Made by a program: the position numbers and the translations under genes. A model generated the notes under the pieces. It did no database searches. It saw nothing but the letters and a program-made list of their open reading frames with translations, and was not told the DNA's origin. Below, one piece after another: positions 33,473 through 43,616 of a stretch of DNA of 64,000 nt; the stretch's first letter is position 1; each line of letters starts with the position of its first letter. The DNA is from Harmonia axyridis (Eukaryota > Arthropoda > Insecta > Coleoptera > Coccinellidae): assembly GCF_914767665.1 (NCBI RefSeq), contig NC_059503.1:19158001-19222000 (forward strand), in the 5' to 3' direction.

Positions 33473-34902
33473 CAGGGTGGCCACTTTTTCAATGGGATTG
33501 TATTGGTAACTTTTAAACCATAAGAGTAAGAAGGTCGGTCAAATGGAGAAAAAGTTGCATGCATAGAAGCATTGTCAAGCAGTACAAACAAATCGAGATT
33601 ATCAGGGCCGGTTATTGAGATATCATAAGAAAACTAAATTCTGTCATTTTGATTTTTCTTTTTTCCCACTTTATTTCAAATATTATTAAAAACTGTTACA
33701 GGAATTTTTTATTCGACAGTAAATTGTTCTCAATTTGACGTAATCAGAATTCGTATCCAACGTTTCGTGCTCTCTGGGCCACTTTCAACATCATTTTTTT
33801 CAATACGGACCTGTATATTTTATGACACTTTTAACGTTGAATTCAACGATATATCATACATTGTTATTCAAAGTTGATTTTCAGGTGATTTTGACCCTTA
33901 TCCAATTTTCTTTGGGTCGGATCTGTAGTGAATGCAATTTATCAAAAACTGCTGTTAATAAAATAGTCAAGAGACGCGAATACAATGATTTTAAATTTGA
34001 ATACCAAGCCTTGCAAAACTTATATCGTAATGATATCAAAATAAAGTTCGATTCTGTAATTTGTTTCAACGGAACAAATCCAACAATAGTGATTTCTCGC
34101 GAGAAGATTGAGAGTGTATTGGAGGGTATTAAAGAAGACGAAATAAGCAAATGTATAAGAAGTATGGGTTCCAGAACCGTTAAGTACATTTTACAAAATG
34201 GTGGACATTTCGAACACTTACTTCATTCATTTTCATTTACTTTCGAATAATCGATTTTTCTTTCATCAAATGATAATTCGTTTAATTATTATGAATTGAA
34301 ATATGTAAATAATTATTACTTGTTTCTTGATTTGATTCTGATATGTTCCATTTAGTTCAAGATAAGTAAGTTAATGTTCTCATCGAAATGTATTGCATGT
34401 TGTTAATTGAACTAAAGGTACCGAAATGTATAATACAGATCCGACCCAAAGAAATTTGGATAAGGGTCAAAATCACCTGAAAATCAACTTTGAATGACAT
34501 TGTATGATATATCGTTGAATTCAGCGTTAAAAGTTATTTCGAAAAGTGTCAAAAAATATACAGGTCCGTATTGAAAAAAATGAGGTTGAGGGTGGCCCAG
34601 AGAGCACGAAACGTTGGACACGAAATCTAATTACGTCAAATTGAGAACAATTCACTGTCAAATAGAAAATTCCTGTAACATTTTTGGATGATATTTGAAA
34701 TAAAGTAAGAAAAAAAAAATCAAAATGACAGAATTTACTTTTCTTATGATATCTCAATTAACGGTCCTGATGATAATCTCGATTTGTTTGAACTGCTTGA
34801 TAATGCTTCTATGCATGCAACTTTTTCTCCATTTGACCGACTTTCTAGCTCTTATGGTTTAAAAGTTACCAATACAATCCCATTGAAAAAGTGGCCACCC
34901 CG
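33473..34902. mobile_element. 1430-bp transposon with ~450-bp inverted repeats and a deleted transposase
   Basis: The left end CAGGGTGGCCACTTTTTCAA is matched by the right end TTGAAAAAGTGGCCACCCCG (last bases mutated), flanked by TA. Inverted arms extend about 450 bp on each side (33473 to about 33925, and about 34430 to 34902) with scattered mismatches. The unique middle (about 500 bp) holds most of the frame at 33822-34250. TA flanks and the encoded protein put it in the Tc1/mariner superfamily, and the 11 terminal bases match the 670-bp MITEs at 24915 and 36760. Confidence 0.9.
33822..34250 (+). CDS. Truncated transposase-like protein lacking the DDE core (142 codons)
   Basis: The frame is intact and lies inside the long-inverted-repeat element. 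Residues around 28-50 (GRICSECNLSKTAVNKIVKR) resemble the second helix-turn-helix of mariner-type transposases. They are followed by an F..EYQALQNLYRND segment in the place where relatives have PYK..Q.L...D. The last 40 residues (ISKCIRSMGSRTVKYILQNG, then GHFEHLL) resemble the C-terminal end (...CI..NGGHFEHL) of the same proteins. The catalytic D-D-D/E region between them is absent, apparently by an in-frame deletion after CFNG. The first ~25 codons come from the inverted repeat, so the true start is uncertain. If expressed it could bind element ends without cutting, as KP-type repressors do; that is inference. Confidence 0.5.
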   Translation: MTLLTLNSTIYHTLLFKVDFQVILTLIQFSLGRICSECNLSKTAVNKIVKRREYNDFKFEYQALQNLYRNDIKIKFDSVICFNGTNPTIVISREKIESVLEGIKEDEISKCIRSMGSRTVKYILQNGGHFEHLLHSFSFTFE

Positions 34903-35440
34903 TATAATTATCAGGTGAAAAATAAATTTTTTCTTCTTTTTCAAAATTTTTATTGTTTATATGCGATTCCAAAACAACTCAGTTACGTCAAATACTGAAG
35001 CGTTGAAGAAAAACCCCAGACCAGTGAAAATCAGATATTATGTCCCCCCTCTTCAGCCGCAGTATTGAATCATGAAAAACGAAGGAAAGCCTCTCACCGG
35101 AATTTTATGAGGTATTTATTTCAATTTTCATACTTTCTGCTGAAACGACGAGCCCCAGAGCAGGAGTAATTACGGTTTCTCTACCGGAGATCCGCATAAG
35201 TTTCCGGATATTTACTACCGGTGGATTTAGTGTCGATCTCTCCTTTGATAATTCCTGGATTAGGGACATCTTACTATGTTTTGATCAGTGTAACAACTTC
35301 GTTGGATTAGGTCGTTTCGATGAACGCCATTATTAACATCCATTAGAAACTTTTACGTCTTTAAATTCAGCGAATGGGATTGTTTTCAAGTTTGCAGCTA
35401 GGTTTTACGTGACCACAATATTTTTCAATTGTTATCGATT
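34903..35440. promoter_or_regulatory. Unique stretch with a GC-richer patch, candidate regulatory DNA
   Basis: At about 35090-35290 the sequence is richer in G+C than its flanks and not repeated. It contains GGAGTAATTACGG (a homeodomain-type TAATTA core) and repeated CCGGA words (TACCGGAGATCCGC, TTTCCGGATA, CTACCGGTGG). No open frame is convincing. A regulatory role is only a suggestion from composition. Confidence 0.2.
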
Positions 35441-35572
35441 GCAGGTTTGATAAAACAGTCTAGGGTCATTATTCTGGAACAGTTTTAAGAATTTATTCCA
35501 CCCAGAGCAGGTTCGATAAAACAGTCCAGGGTCAATATTCCAGATCAGTTTTAAGAATTTCTTTCACCCAAG
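35441..35572. repeat. Tandem duplication, 2 x 66 bp
   Basis: GCAGGTT(T/C)GATAAAACAGTC starts at 35441 and at 35507, and each copy runs through AGTTTTAAGAATTT to a CACCCA-type end. The second copy overlaps the 3' end of mariner relic C, so the duplicated unit includes the last codons of that transposase frame. Confidence 0.8.
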
Positions 35573-36481
35573 ATTGTCCATCGCTGGCCAATACTTTCTC
35601 CCATTTCTCGGACAACGAACAATTCCCGCGTTGAAAAAACTGGTCATCTTTTGAAGAGATAAACGAATCGATCCAATTTTTTACTTCTTCATAAAACCGG
35701 AAGTGCTGGTCAGCCATGCCGTGTGCCATTGATTGAAACAAGTGATAGTACGAGAGAGCAACGTCTGAAGAATACGGCACGTGGAGGACTTTCCATTTCA
35801 ACTGAGCATGACCTTGGAACTCAGTATTCGGTTTGGAGGTCGACGTGAAAGTATGGCCAGAATATCCCCATGATTTTCTGCGCTTAGGATTTTCGTGAGG
35901 AACACAGTTTTCGTCTATCGTCATAATGTAATGCTGAAATACCTTACGTCTTTGCCTTGCAAGCAGCTGTTCACCTTCAAACAAACGCCGTTCAACATCT
36001 CTCGGCTTCAACCCGTAGGTACGCACCCAATTCTCTTGTTTCTGAATCATTTCCATGACTTTCAGGCGTTTTGAAATAGCTTGTTATGTCAATTCCAATG
36101 ATTCTGCCAATTCTTCGAAAACCTTTCGTCTTCCAATGCCATACTGGTCTTTGACGTCATAAATCACTCGCGGTAAGTTCCTTCACTAAAAGTGGCCTTA
36201 CCATGGGTATTTGAGGGCATTGTATGAGCCTCAGCCGAAGATTTCTTCATATGAAAGTAGAAAATAAAACCTTCCGCAAATGACGAGAATTTGGCTCGTA
36301 AGCTGAGATGTTTTATCGAGAATAACTTTATGATGCAGTCACCAATCAACTAATATTTCTACGGCGTTATGTTTAAAAATACCTATGCTTATTGTATGAC
36401 GTCTACGATCTATTTAATTCGACTACCACTTACCGTTAGCCATTCATTTTGAAAACGGCGGAATCAAAGTTGTACACCTAA
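35532..36481 (-). mobile_element. mariner element relic C
   Basis: On the minus strand the 5' end TTAGGTGTACAACTTTGATT (near 36481) is followed by a non-coding leader also seen in copy B and a decayed N-terminus. A frame of 174 codons (36056-35532) follows. It carries ENWVRTYGLKPRDVERRLF, EGEQLLARQRRKVFQHYIMT, NPKRRKSWG, YYHLFQSMAHGMADQHF, EEVKNWIDSFISSKDDQFF and ASDGQSW. The catalytic region is damaged: the first motif reads TIDENCV instead of TGDEKW, a deletion follows EFQGHAQ, and the third Asp is lost (ALSYYHLF in place of APSDYHLF). No 3' terminal repeat was found beyond 35532. Confidence 0.88.
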
Positions 36482-36759
36482 TGAATGGTGTCTAAAAAAT
36501 CAAAAGAAAGTTTATATCGGTAGAATTGCTCTTGGGAATTTAGACGCTTTTTGAAAATGAAAATCGAACTTGTGTCAGTGAGTCCATGTTTATGGGACAT
36601 TTTTTTCAATTATTAGAGGAGTTTTCCATTTTCATTTATACCTTCATTTTCAGAACACATCTCATATATAGAATCCTTCAAATAGTTATATGATCATGCA
36701 ATTGGTGCATGTTTAAATGAACACCGAAAGCTCCCGACTTTCCTCATTTTTATAATATA

Positions 36760-37431
36760 CAAGGTGGCCATTTGAAAACGAAACAGACGAGATTACAGAC
36801 GAAATAAAGTTTTTCGATAGAAATGCTCGGACAGGTCGATTTCTGTTTCGAGGGGGACAACTTAAGATGAAGGTTACGGACGCATAGCGCTTCAACCCTT
36901 GCTGCTACAACCCCCACCCCCAATTTTTGAATAGGGAAGATGGGGTGAGTGATACCTCAATTTAAAGGTATTTTTATACTGATTTCAGCACAGTAATTGT
37001 TTTTTCATTTTATGGATTAGTTCTCGAAATATTCATGCGTTAGTTAGTTAGGAAGGAAGCCACAGTCATGGTTGTTTTGAAGCTCAAAATGTCGATTTTT
37101 CACAAAACACTACAAGTGCCATGAAAACACCACTTCATTTTCAAATACTTAGTTAAGAATATTTTGAGAACTAATGCATAAAATGAAAAAACAATTACTG
37201 TGCTGAAATCAGTATAAAAATACCTTTTAAATGAGGTATCACTCACCCCATCTTCCCTATTCAAAATTTGGGGGTGAGGGTTGTAGTAGCAAGGGTTGAA
37301 GCGCTATGCGACCGTAACCTACATCTTAAGTTGTCCCCCTCGAAACAGAAATCGACCTGTCCGAGCATTTCTATCGAAAAACTTTATTTCGTCTGTAATC
37401 TCGTCTGTTTCGTTTTCAAATGGCCACCCTG
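36760..37431. mobile_element. 672-bp hairpin MITE, copy 2 (opposite orientation to 24915-25584)
   Basis: It begins CAAGGTGGCCATTTGAAAAC (one base changed from CAGGG) and ends GTTTTCAAATGGCCACCCTG, flanked by TA. Its left arm is the reverse complement of copy 1's right arm, including CCACCCCCAATTTTTG, and its centre is inverted relative to copy 1, so it inserted in the opposite direction. Few differences separate the two copies, suggesting fairly recent activity. Confidence 0.9.
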
Positions 37432-39290
37432 TATATAATATAAGTCCTGTCATCTAGATCAAACCTAAAAGACAATATTCTTAATTGTGAATGAGTGAAA
37501 TGAAAATTACGGAAAGATTCAAGACGAATGATATTTTTTTATATTCCTGTTAGCCCAGATCTCTTGCGAACTACATCTCAGACGTCGAAACTTTTACCAA
37601 TCATGCTTTCTACGTTCACGTTATATTATGGGTTGAGGAAGTTGGACCCAGGTTCGGAAAAAAGTTCAGAAAAAGTTTGGAACAAATTAGCGCAGCAATC
37701 AGTCAAAATTTGATTGCAGTTCCGGGGTTTTCCAGTAAAGCATACCGCAGATTATCCAAATTTATGCGGGGTAGAATTTTAGGCCCTTCATTTCGGAAAA
37801 TCTATGGGCTCAACAAACTATCCAGGAATTGCAACCTATAGTATACAGTGTCATTTATCATTTGAAGTTTAGAATGTTCACATGTTTTGTTCATTTTTGG
37901 GTAAATCATCGAATTGTTATACCGTATTTTTGGTGAAGTAGTAGCTTCTCTATTTGTATTCAATACGTATTATTTCGTATCGTTCATTCTATTCAATATA
38001 ATTCTCATTTTCCGAAAATTAGGTTAGCAAATTATTCAATATAATGAAAATCTACATGAACTCCAAAATGAAAATGATGAATCTTGATTGGATATTATTA
38101 AAATAACAAGTTATGTTCAAAATTCATTCAAGCGAAGAAACAAATCTTTTCTGGAGTTGTGCAATAAAAGTGACAAGACTTTTCTCCTGATGTTATGAAT
38201 TTATTTGTTGAAAAAGAAAACTTCCTAAAAGGTGAAATAGGATGACCTCATCAAATGAGTACTGGTAGGTAATCATTACATTTTGAAGGAGAGAAAAGTT
38301 TGAAACTTCTATCTACCAAATAGAATAATGATGAGCTTTAATAAACTTTAATAAATGAGGACAAAATACTTAGGCTGACATTTTCAAACTCATTTTCCCA
38401 TCCACAAATTCGATATCCCAACTTGTTCGAACAAGCAGAATGAACTGATTATCCTTCTGTCGAAAACAAACCCGAAGTTCATGACACTGAATCCAATATG
38501 CTCAGATTTCATCACAACTTCAGAAGGACACCGACAAGATAACCCCGTGATTGCTTTTCAATTTCCGTCTAAGGAAAACTTGTAGATTCTCTTCATCGTA
38601 TCGAAAGGTTGAGAAACGACTGAAAAACTCTTTTGTATTAGGTGCAAAGGAGATAACCGTTGAAATATTATGCTTGAGATTAATGTCACTTTTATGTTCT
38701 TATTTACTGCTTCAGACCGTAAAGTGTAAAGACATATTTATCTAATAGCAAGAACATCACGTGTGCCATCCAAACCAATAGGTTTCATATTAAAAATTAA
38801 ACATTATTACATTAAAACTGAAAATAAAAAGTTAAGTAAAATATGACAAGTAGACATTACCAAAATTATATTGATGGGATGAATTTTCTTATGAATAGAG
38901 GTTTCGGAGGCAAAATATATCGATGAACTGGTATACAAGACAACGACAACAATAGACATCAGAGGTTCTATTCACAACAGCATTCTGGATCTCTTTCTTC
39001 AGTTTGACCTGTTCTTTTTCCTTCATACTTCAAAAACTATTTTCTTATTGGTCTTTCCTGTAGGTTATTTTCCATTGCATCTACGTTTTCTATTCCTTAT
39101 CATTATTTATTTGCACATAGGTTGACAATACATATGCATGTATGAAAATTGTAACCTGATGAAATTTTATTTGGGTACCAGTCAAAAAAGGCCAATTCAA
39201 CTCAAATAACCTTTGGTCATATACATCTATTTATTTCAGTGCAATTTGCCCCTTCAAAAATTAAAACGTTGACGAAAAGATAAGGTGAGA
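37432..39290. other. Non-coding stretch
   Basis: No gene supported. The 61- and 64-codon plus-strand frames at 37528 and 38551 have no recognisable character. No repeats were matched. Confidence 0.4.
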
Positions 39291-39294
39291 ACTC

Positions 39295-39322
39295 GCAATG
39301 CCGGTGGCTTCACCGGCATTGC
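39295..39322. repeat. Perfect 12-bp hairpin
   Basis: GCAATGCCGGTG, loop GCTT, CACCGGCATTGC form a perfect GC-rich inverted repeat. The stretch following it to about 39535 is also GC-richer than its flanks and holds a 78-codon open frame without a recognisable domain. Confidence 0.85.
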
Positions 39323-39897
39323 TTCGAAAATTTCAGAAAATTATTTTCATCAATTTTTTTTCAACCTAACGGCTTCCAGCATTTGGAGAGGAAGCGTCGC
39401 CTTCCTTCGAGACCAACATTTTTCAAGCAGGATTAAAAGGAAGGATGACTGCAGTCTGATTCGAGTAAGTTTGTGTGCCAAGTTCGAGAAAGTGGCAGTT
39501 TTACCTTTTTCTGGTCGATAGTACGAGGTTGCCTTGGATTAACAGATTATAATTAGAGGAGCTTTATAAGTAAGCCAAACCCGAAAAAAGTCGTTTCTGC
39601 AGGAACGAGAAAACTTGAACGGAAAGTTATTATATTTACTCACACCCTCAGATCTGGAATTGAGGTCAGATCAATGTCAATTTCACTTTATATATTTCAA
39701 TGGTATATTCATAAATACCACTTGAATAACCCGTTGTTTTTATTAACCCTTGTTCCTCCTTTTTTGGACAATTCGGTAGTTGCTTGGTGGTTTTTCTAAC
39801 CCCCTCGAAATGTTTTGGGAAAAAATTGCGTTATATTCTACCTTTCCACTGAAGTTCTCGAGCAGATCATACTCTTTTTGAAGGTATCTAAATAATA

Positions 39898-40781
39898 AAT
39901 GGACTAGTTTAGTGATGTTGATAATACTATATTTGACACGATAGAATTAAAATATAGAGCAAATAAACTGAGAAATCAGTGAAAAAATTTTGAAAATTCA
40001 TCAATAAATGACTGAGGAATAGATTATTTAAATTTACGTATTTTAGCGCGGAACGTCTTTGGTCTCCGACTCGTCTGTGACGTCACGCCACTTGCCTGTG
40101 ATCGCTACACCATAAATTACGTTTAAATTCTTAGCCGCGCCAAGGCTCTCACGCCGTTTGCAGTTGTACAGTGTAGTTTTAACTCAAGTTTTGTTTTCAT
40201 GTCACCATAATGGAAGAAGGCTTCGTGAAATGACAAAGTTATTTTTACTCAATAACTTATTTCGAACCAACTTACACCTTAGTATTTTTATTATCAGAAA
40301 TAGACAGTTAATACTAATAGGTACTTACATCAAAATGATCTTCACACACATATGAAGTAGTTTCAGGTCCAATTAAGTCACGCCTCATTAATTTGCACCA
40401 CTTCTTCCTTTGATTCATGTCATTTGGTACATGAAAAAACAATTTATTGGGGTTTTTAATTGTCGTTCTTGCATACATAGGCACAATACAATATTTGTAG
40501 GATTTTTTTTTATTTCAGCCATCGAGTAACGAACAAAACACGACACGAACGGCACAAGTGATTGTACACCAATGAATTCGTTAACACTCTGCGAATACCA
40601 GTCGCCTCGTGTAAGTGGTGTGACGTCACACACAAGACTATGAAATTATTGTTCCAAGCGCAACGTCAAAGTCCCATAACTTTTTCATTTCTAGAGATAT
40701 TTCAATGATTCTTCCACATTTTTGTTTCATTTTACTTAAATTTTTAGAATTAATCCTAAAAAAAAAGAAAACTAGTCCATT
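39898..40781. mobile_element. Candidate 884-bp terminal-inverted-repeat element
   Basis: AATGGACTAGTTT at 39898-39910 is mirrored by AAACTAGTCCATT at 40769-40781. Further in, GTGACGTCACGCCACTT (about 40077-40094) is mirrored by AAGTGGTGTGACGTCAC (about 40612-40628), so diverged inverted similarity is long. No transposase and no clear target duplication were seen. Two perfect GTGACGTCAC palindromes lie in the arms. Confidence 0.5.
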
Positions 40782-42891
40782 GAGTAATAAGGTGCCTCAT
40801 TGTTACGCCAAGCCAATTCGAAAGAGCATATAGGTCAAAATTTTGTCTGCAAGCCATCAGGATTTTCTTCCTAGTAACAGTTGACCACTCTGAAAACTTT
40901 TTTGTCGAAAAAGCTTTGGAATTATTTTTTTTTCTGGTAAAGTGTTCAGAATTTTACACTTCGAATACCTTGCAAAGCTAGCTTATTTTAAAACCAATCA
41001 TCGATCGATCATCCTTTCTATGACAGTTTTTTTTCGAATCATATGTGCAGTAGTGCTCTAAGAACTTTTAATTATATTTTTCATGATTTTCGCCGCGTTT
41101 CTTCTTCATATCGAAGCGTAGTCTTCTAATATCCCTGTAAGTCCTCCTTGAGTTATTTTTCGATCCAAAAAGTGGATTCTATTCAGTGGGAATTACTAAT
41201 TAGTACTATGGTGCCTCTCAATACTCATTATTGAAACGGCACTGTGGAATTCAAAGTCCGTTCTTGTTATCATGTATTGAGAAGCACCAGTTTAGCAATT
41301 CAGATTTCCTATTCCCCTTTTTGATGGCTTATGTTCCGAATGAATGAGCGTTCAACGTTCAACCTTCCGTGATACATACGTTTATGATGCGATCTATAAT
41401 TGACTATCTGACCAAGCTTATTTCCAAAGATATCTTGTATTTGAAAAATATAATATTTTAACAAAAAGCATGAGTTCTTGTGGTTGGCGGATTTCTGCAC
41501 CTGTACGAATGCTTTTTGTTGAAGGAAATATGCATACCTCTACAATAAATGTGTAGGTATGAATTGGAATTTGAGATCAACTCAAATTCAAGTCGAGTAG
41601 TAGTTTTTCTATGTCGAGTATTCATTTAACAAGTATTTGACTTGACATTGAAAAACTATTACTTAAGTTGAACTTGAGTTGATTTAAAGTCAAGCCCTAG
41701 TCAAGTAGGTCGAATATCAAGTCAAGCCGTGAATCCCTAATCTTTTCATGTGGTTTTTCATTTTCGAATTCGAATTTGTTATTGAGCATTGAAACAAAGA
41801 TAAATTGATATATAGAGTAAATTCAATCCGGTATTTCAAAATAACACCTGAAATTATTCTATGATACTTACTCCAACAAAAAAATATCATTCTGAATAAT
41901 CTCTAAAACTATAATAATAAAGAAAAAGAAAGAAAAATCTGAAACTATATGTAGGTCACTGTTTGCGGCATACATACCGTTATTAGAACCTAGATCTAGG
42001 AGGCGATCAAAAAGACAGAATCCTTGAAAATTCAATGATAAATTAGATGAATATACCGAAGGAGTGATTGTCTTCCATAACTGACACAATTTCTATATTG
42101 GACATGCCCTCGCCTCAACCTCAAATGATATTCATATGCTCAAGCATGCATTGCTCCCAGTTATAAAAATATTCTATTATTGGGAAATTCCTTCCGTTGT
42201 AAAGTTATAGGGTGTACGGACGAACGAATTCGAATTTAAGGATGGATTTTTCATCAGTGAAGTGACCCTTATCGATTGGCTCAAAATCACAAATTTGCGA
42301 CGAAATAAGAGCGATGGGTAAAGGCAATTTTTAATCGGTTTAATTCATATTTATTTACCATCTTGAAGCTTTCTAACAATCTCGTAGTGATTGCAATGAG
42401 TTCATTCAACATTCCACATTTTCTAATTCAAATAGAACTAGCTTCACTTCCTGTAGGTGTAGACGAAGTTTATTTTTGGTAGACGAAACAAACTACTCAG
42501 TTTTGGTTAATCACTTTATATCATATGCGAAATATAATGTGATGGGAAAACAACCAATTACATAATATTTCGTTATTTTCTCTAGCTCATAGACAATCTC
42601 ACCTCCCAAAAGTTCTAATGAGGATTATCATCCCGAGGGAAATGAAACCGTGTATATTGCTTTCGAATATCAGATCGAATTTCCACAGATTTAATAACTG
42701 AGGAAGTATTAACATAAAAAAAAATGCATGTTATGTCATGAAATATCTTGAGCTGATATGATTATCAAATTAAACGAATTTGATTAATTCACGACATAAA
42801 CCTAAAGAACTTCATGAAGATTTATGACAACAGTTACACAAATTATTCTCAACTAAATATCATATCAAGAACTTAAGTGATGAAAATATCA
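40782..42891. other. Non-coding stretch with a CAAGTC-rich imperfect inverted repeat
   Basis: No gene supported. At about 41570-41735 the words CAAGTC and ATCAACTCAAATTCAAGT appear with mirrored partners (ACTTGAACTTGAGTTGAT), ending CAAGCCGTGAATCCCTAATC. This is probably a decayed MITE; ends were not resolved. Confidence 0.4.
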
Positions 42892-43302
42892 TTTCTCTAA
42901 TTCTGTGGTTATTCCGTTCATTCTTCCACATCTTGTAGAACAAAATCGTGCGAGAATATATCAGAAACGCACAGTTTTCATGGTTATATTTTAATATTCT
43001 ATGTTGGTACTCCGAACTTTCCGCCACGGCTTTATCTGTCAATTCATCAATTTGCCTTAAAGAAATCAGTTCTGACAACCAACATTTTTCAATGCAAAAA
43101 TCACTAAATTACATTTATGGAAATATTTCATTAATTTCAATGAAAATGCAATGAATTAGAGAAAATAATGTATAATACTCGTACAGAAGGCTCATTCTAC
43201 CACTCGTTCATTCCAAAACTCGCCACTTCGTGGCTCGTTTTTGAATTTTGAACTCGTGGAAGAATATCAATGCCTTCTGCACTTGTATTACAAATAACTA
43301 TT
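42892..43302 (+). repeat. 411-bp dispersed repeat, copy 2 (inverted partner at 22111-22521)
   Basis: Matches the reverse complement of 22111-22521 end to end. It carries the same AAATCACTAAATTACATTTA and CGCCACTTCGTGGCTCG segments. A hAT-type MITE lies 37 bp to the right. Confidence 0.75.
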
Positions 43303-43338
43303 CTCATTCAGTATTTTCGAATGAATACGATACATCCC

Positions 43339-43608
43339 CAGGCGCGGATCCACGGGGGGGGGAACTGGGGGAACGTTCCCCCCCCAAATGGCCAGGGCAC
43401 CTCTTAAATTTTGCCGGCCCTCCTAGAATTTGACATAAGGCTCGAATAATTACAAGATCATCAAGAATTTCACCTTCAATACATTTTTAATACCCATTTT
43501 AATGAACGGCAAAATAAATGACTTCCCAAAATGGCGGAAGTGTGTGGGATCCACATTTTGAGTATCTAAAAGTTCCCCCCCCAAAAGTGGGGCCTGGATC
43601 CGCGCCTG
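43339..43608. mobile_element. 270-bp hAT-type MITE with exact 8-bp target duplication
   Basis: Ends are CAGGCGCGGATCCA and its perfect reverse complement TGGATCCGCGCCTG. The element is flanked by identical 8-bp copies TACATCCC (43331-43338 and 43609-43616), the target duplication length of hAT transposons. Subterminal G-runs and C-runs (GGGGGGGGG, CCCCCCC) are mirrored at both ends. No coding capacity. The intact ends and perfect duplication suggest recent insertion. Confidence 0.92.
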
Positions 43609-43616
43609 TACATCCC

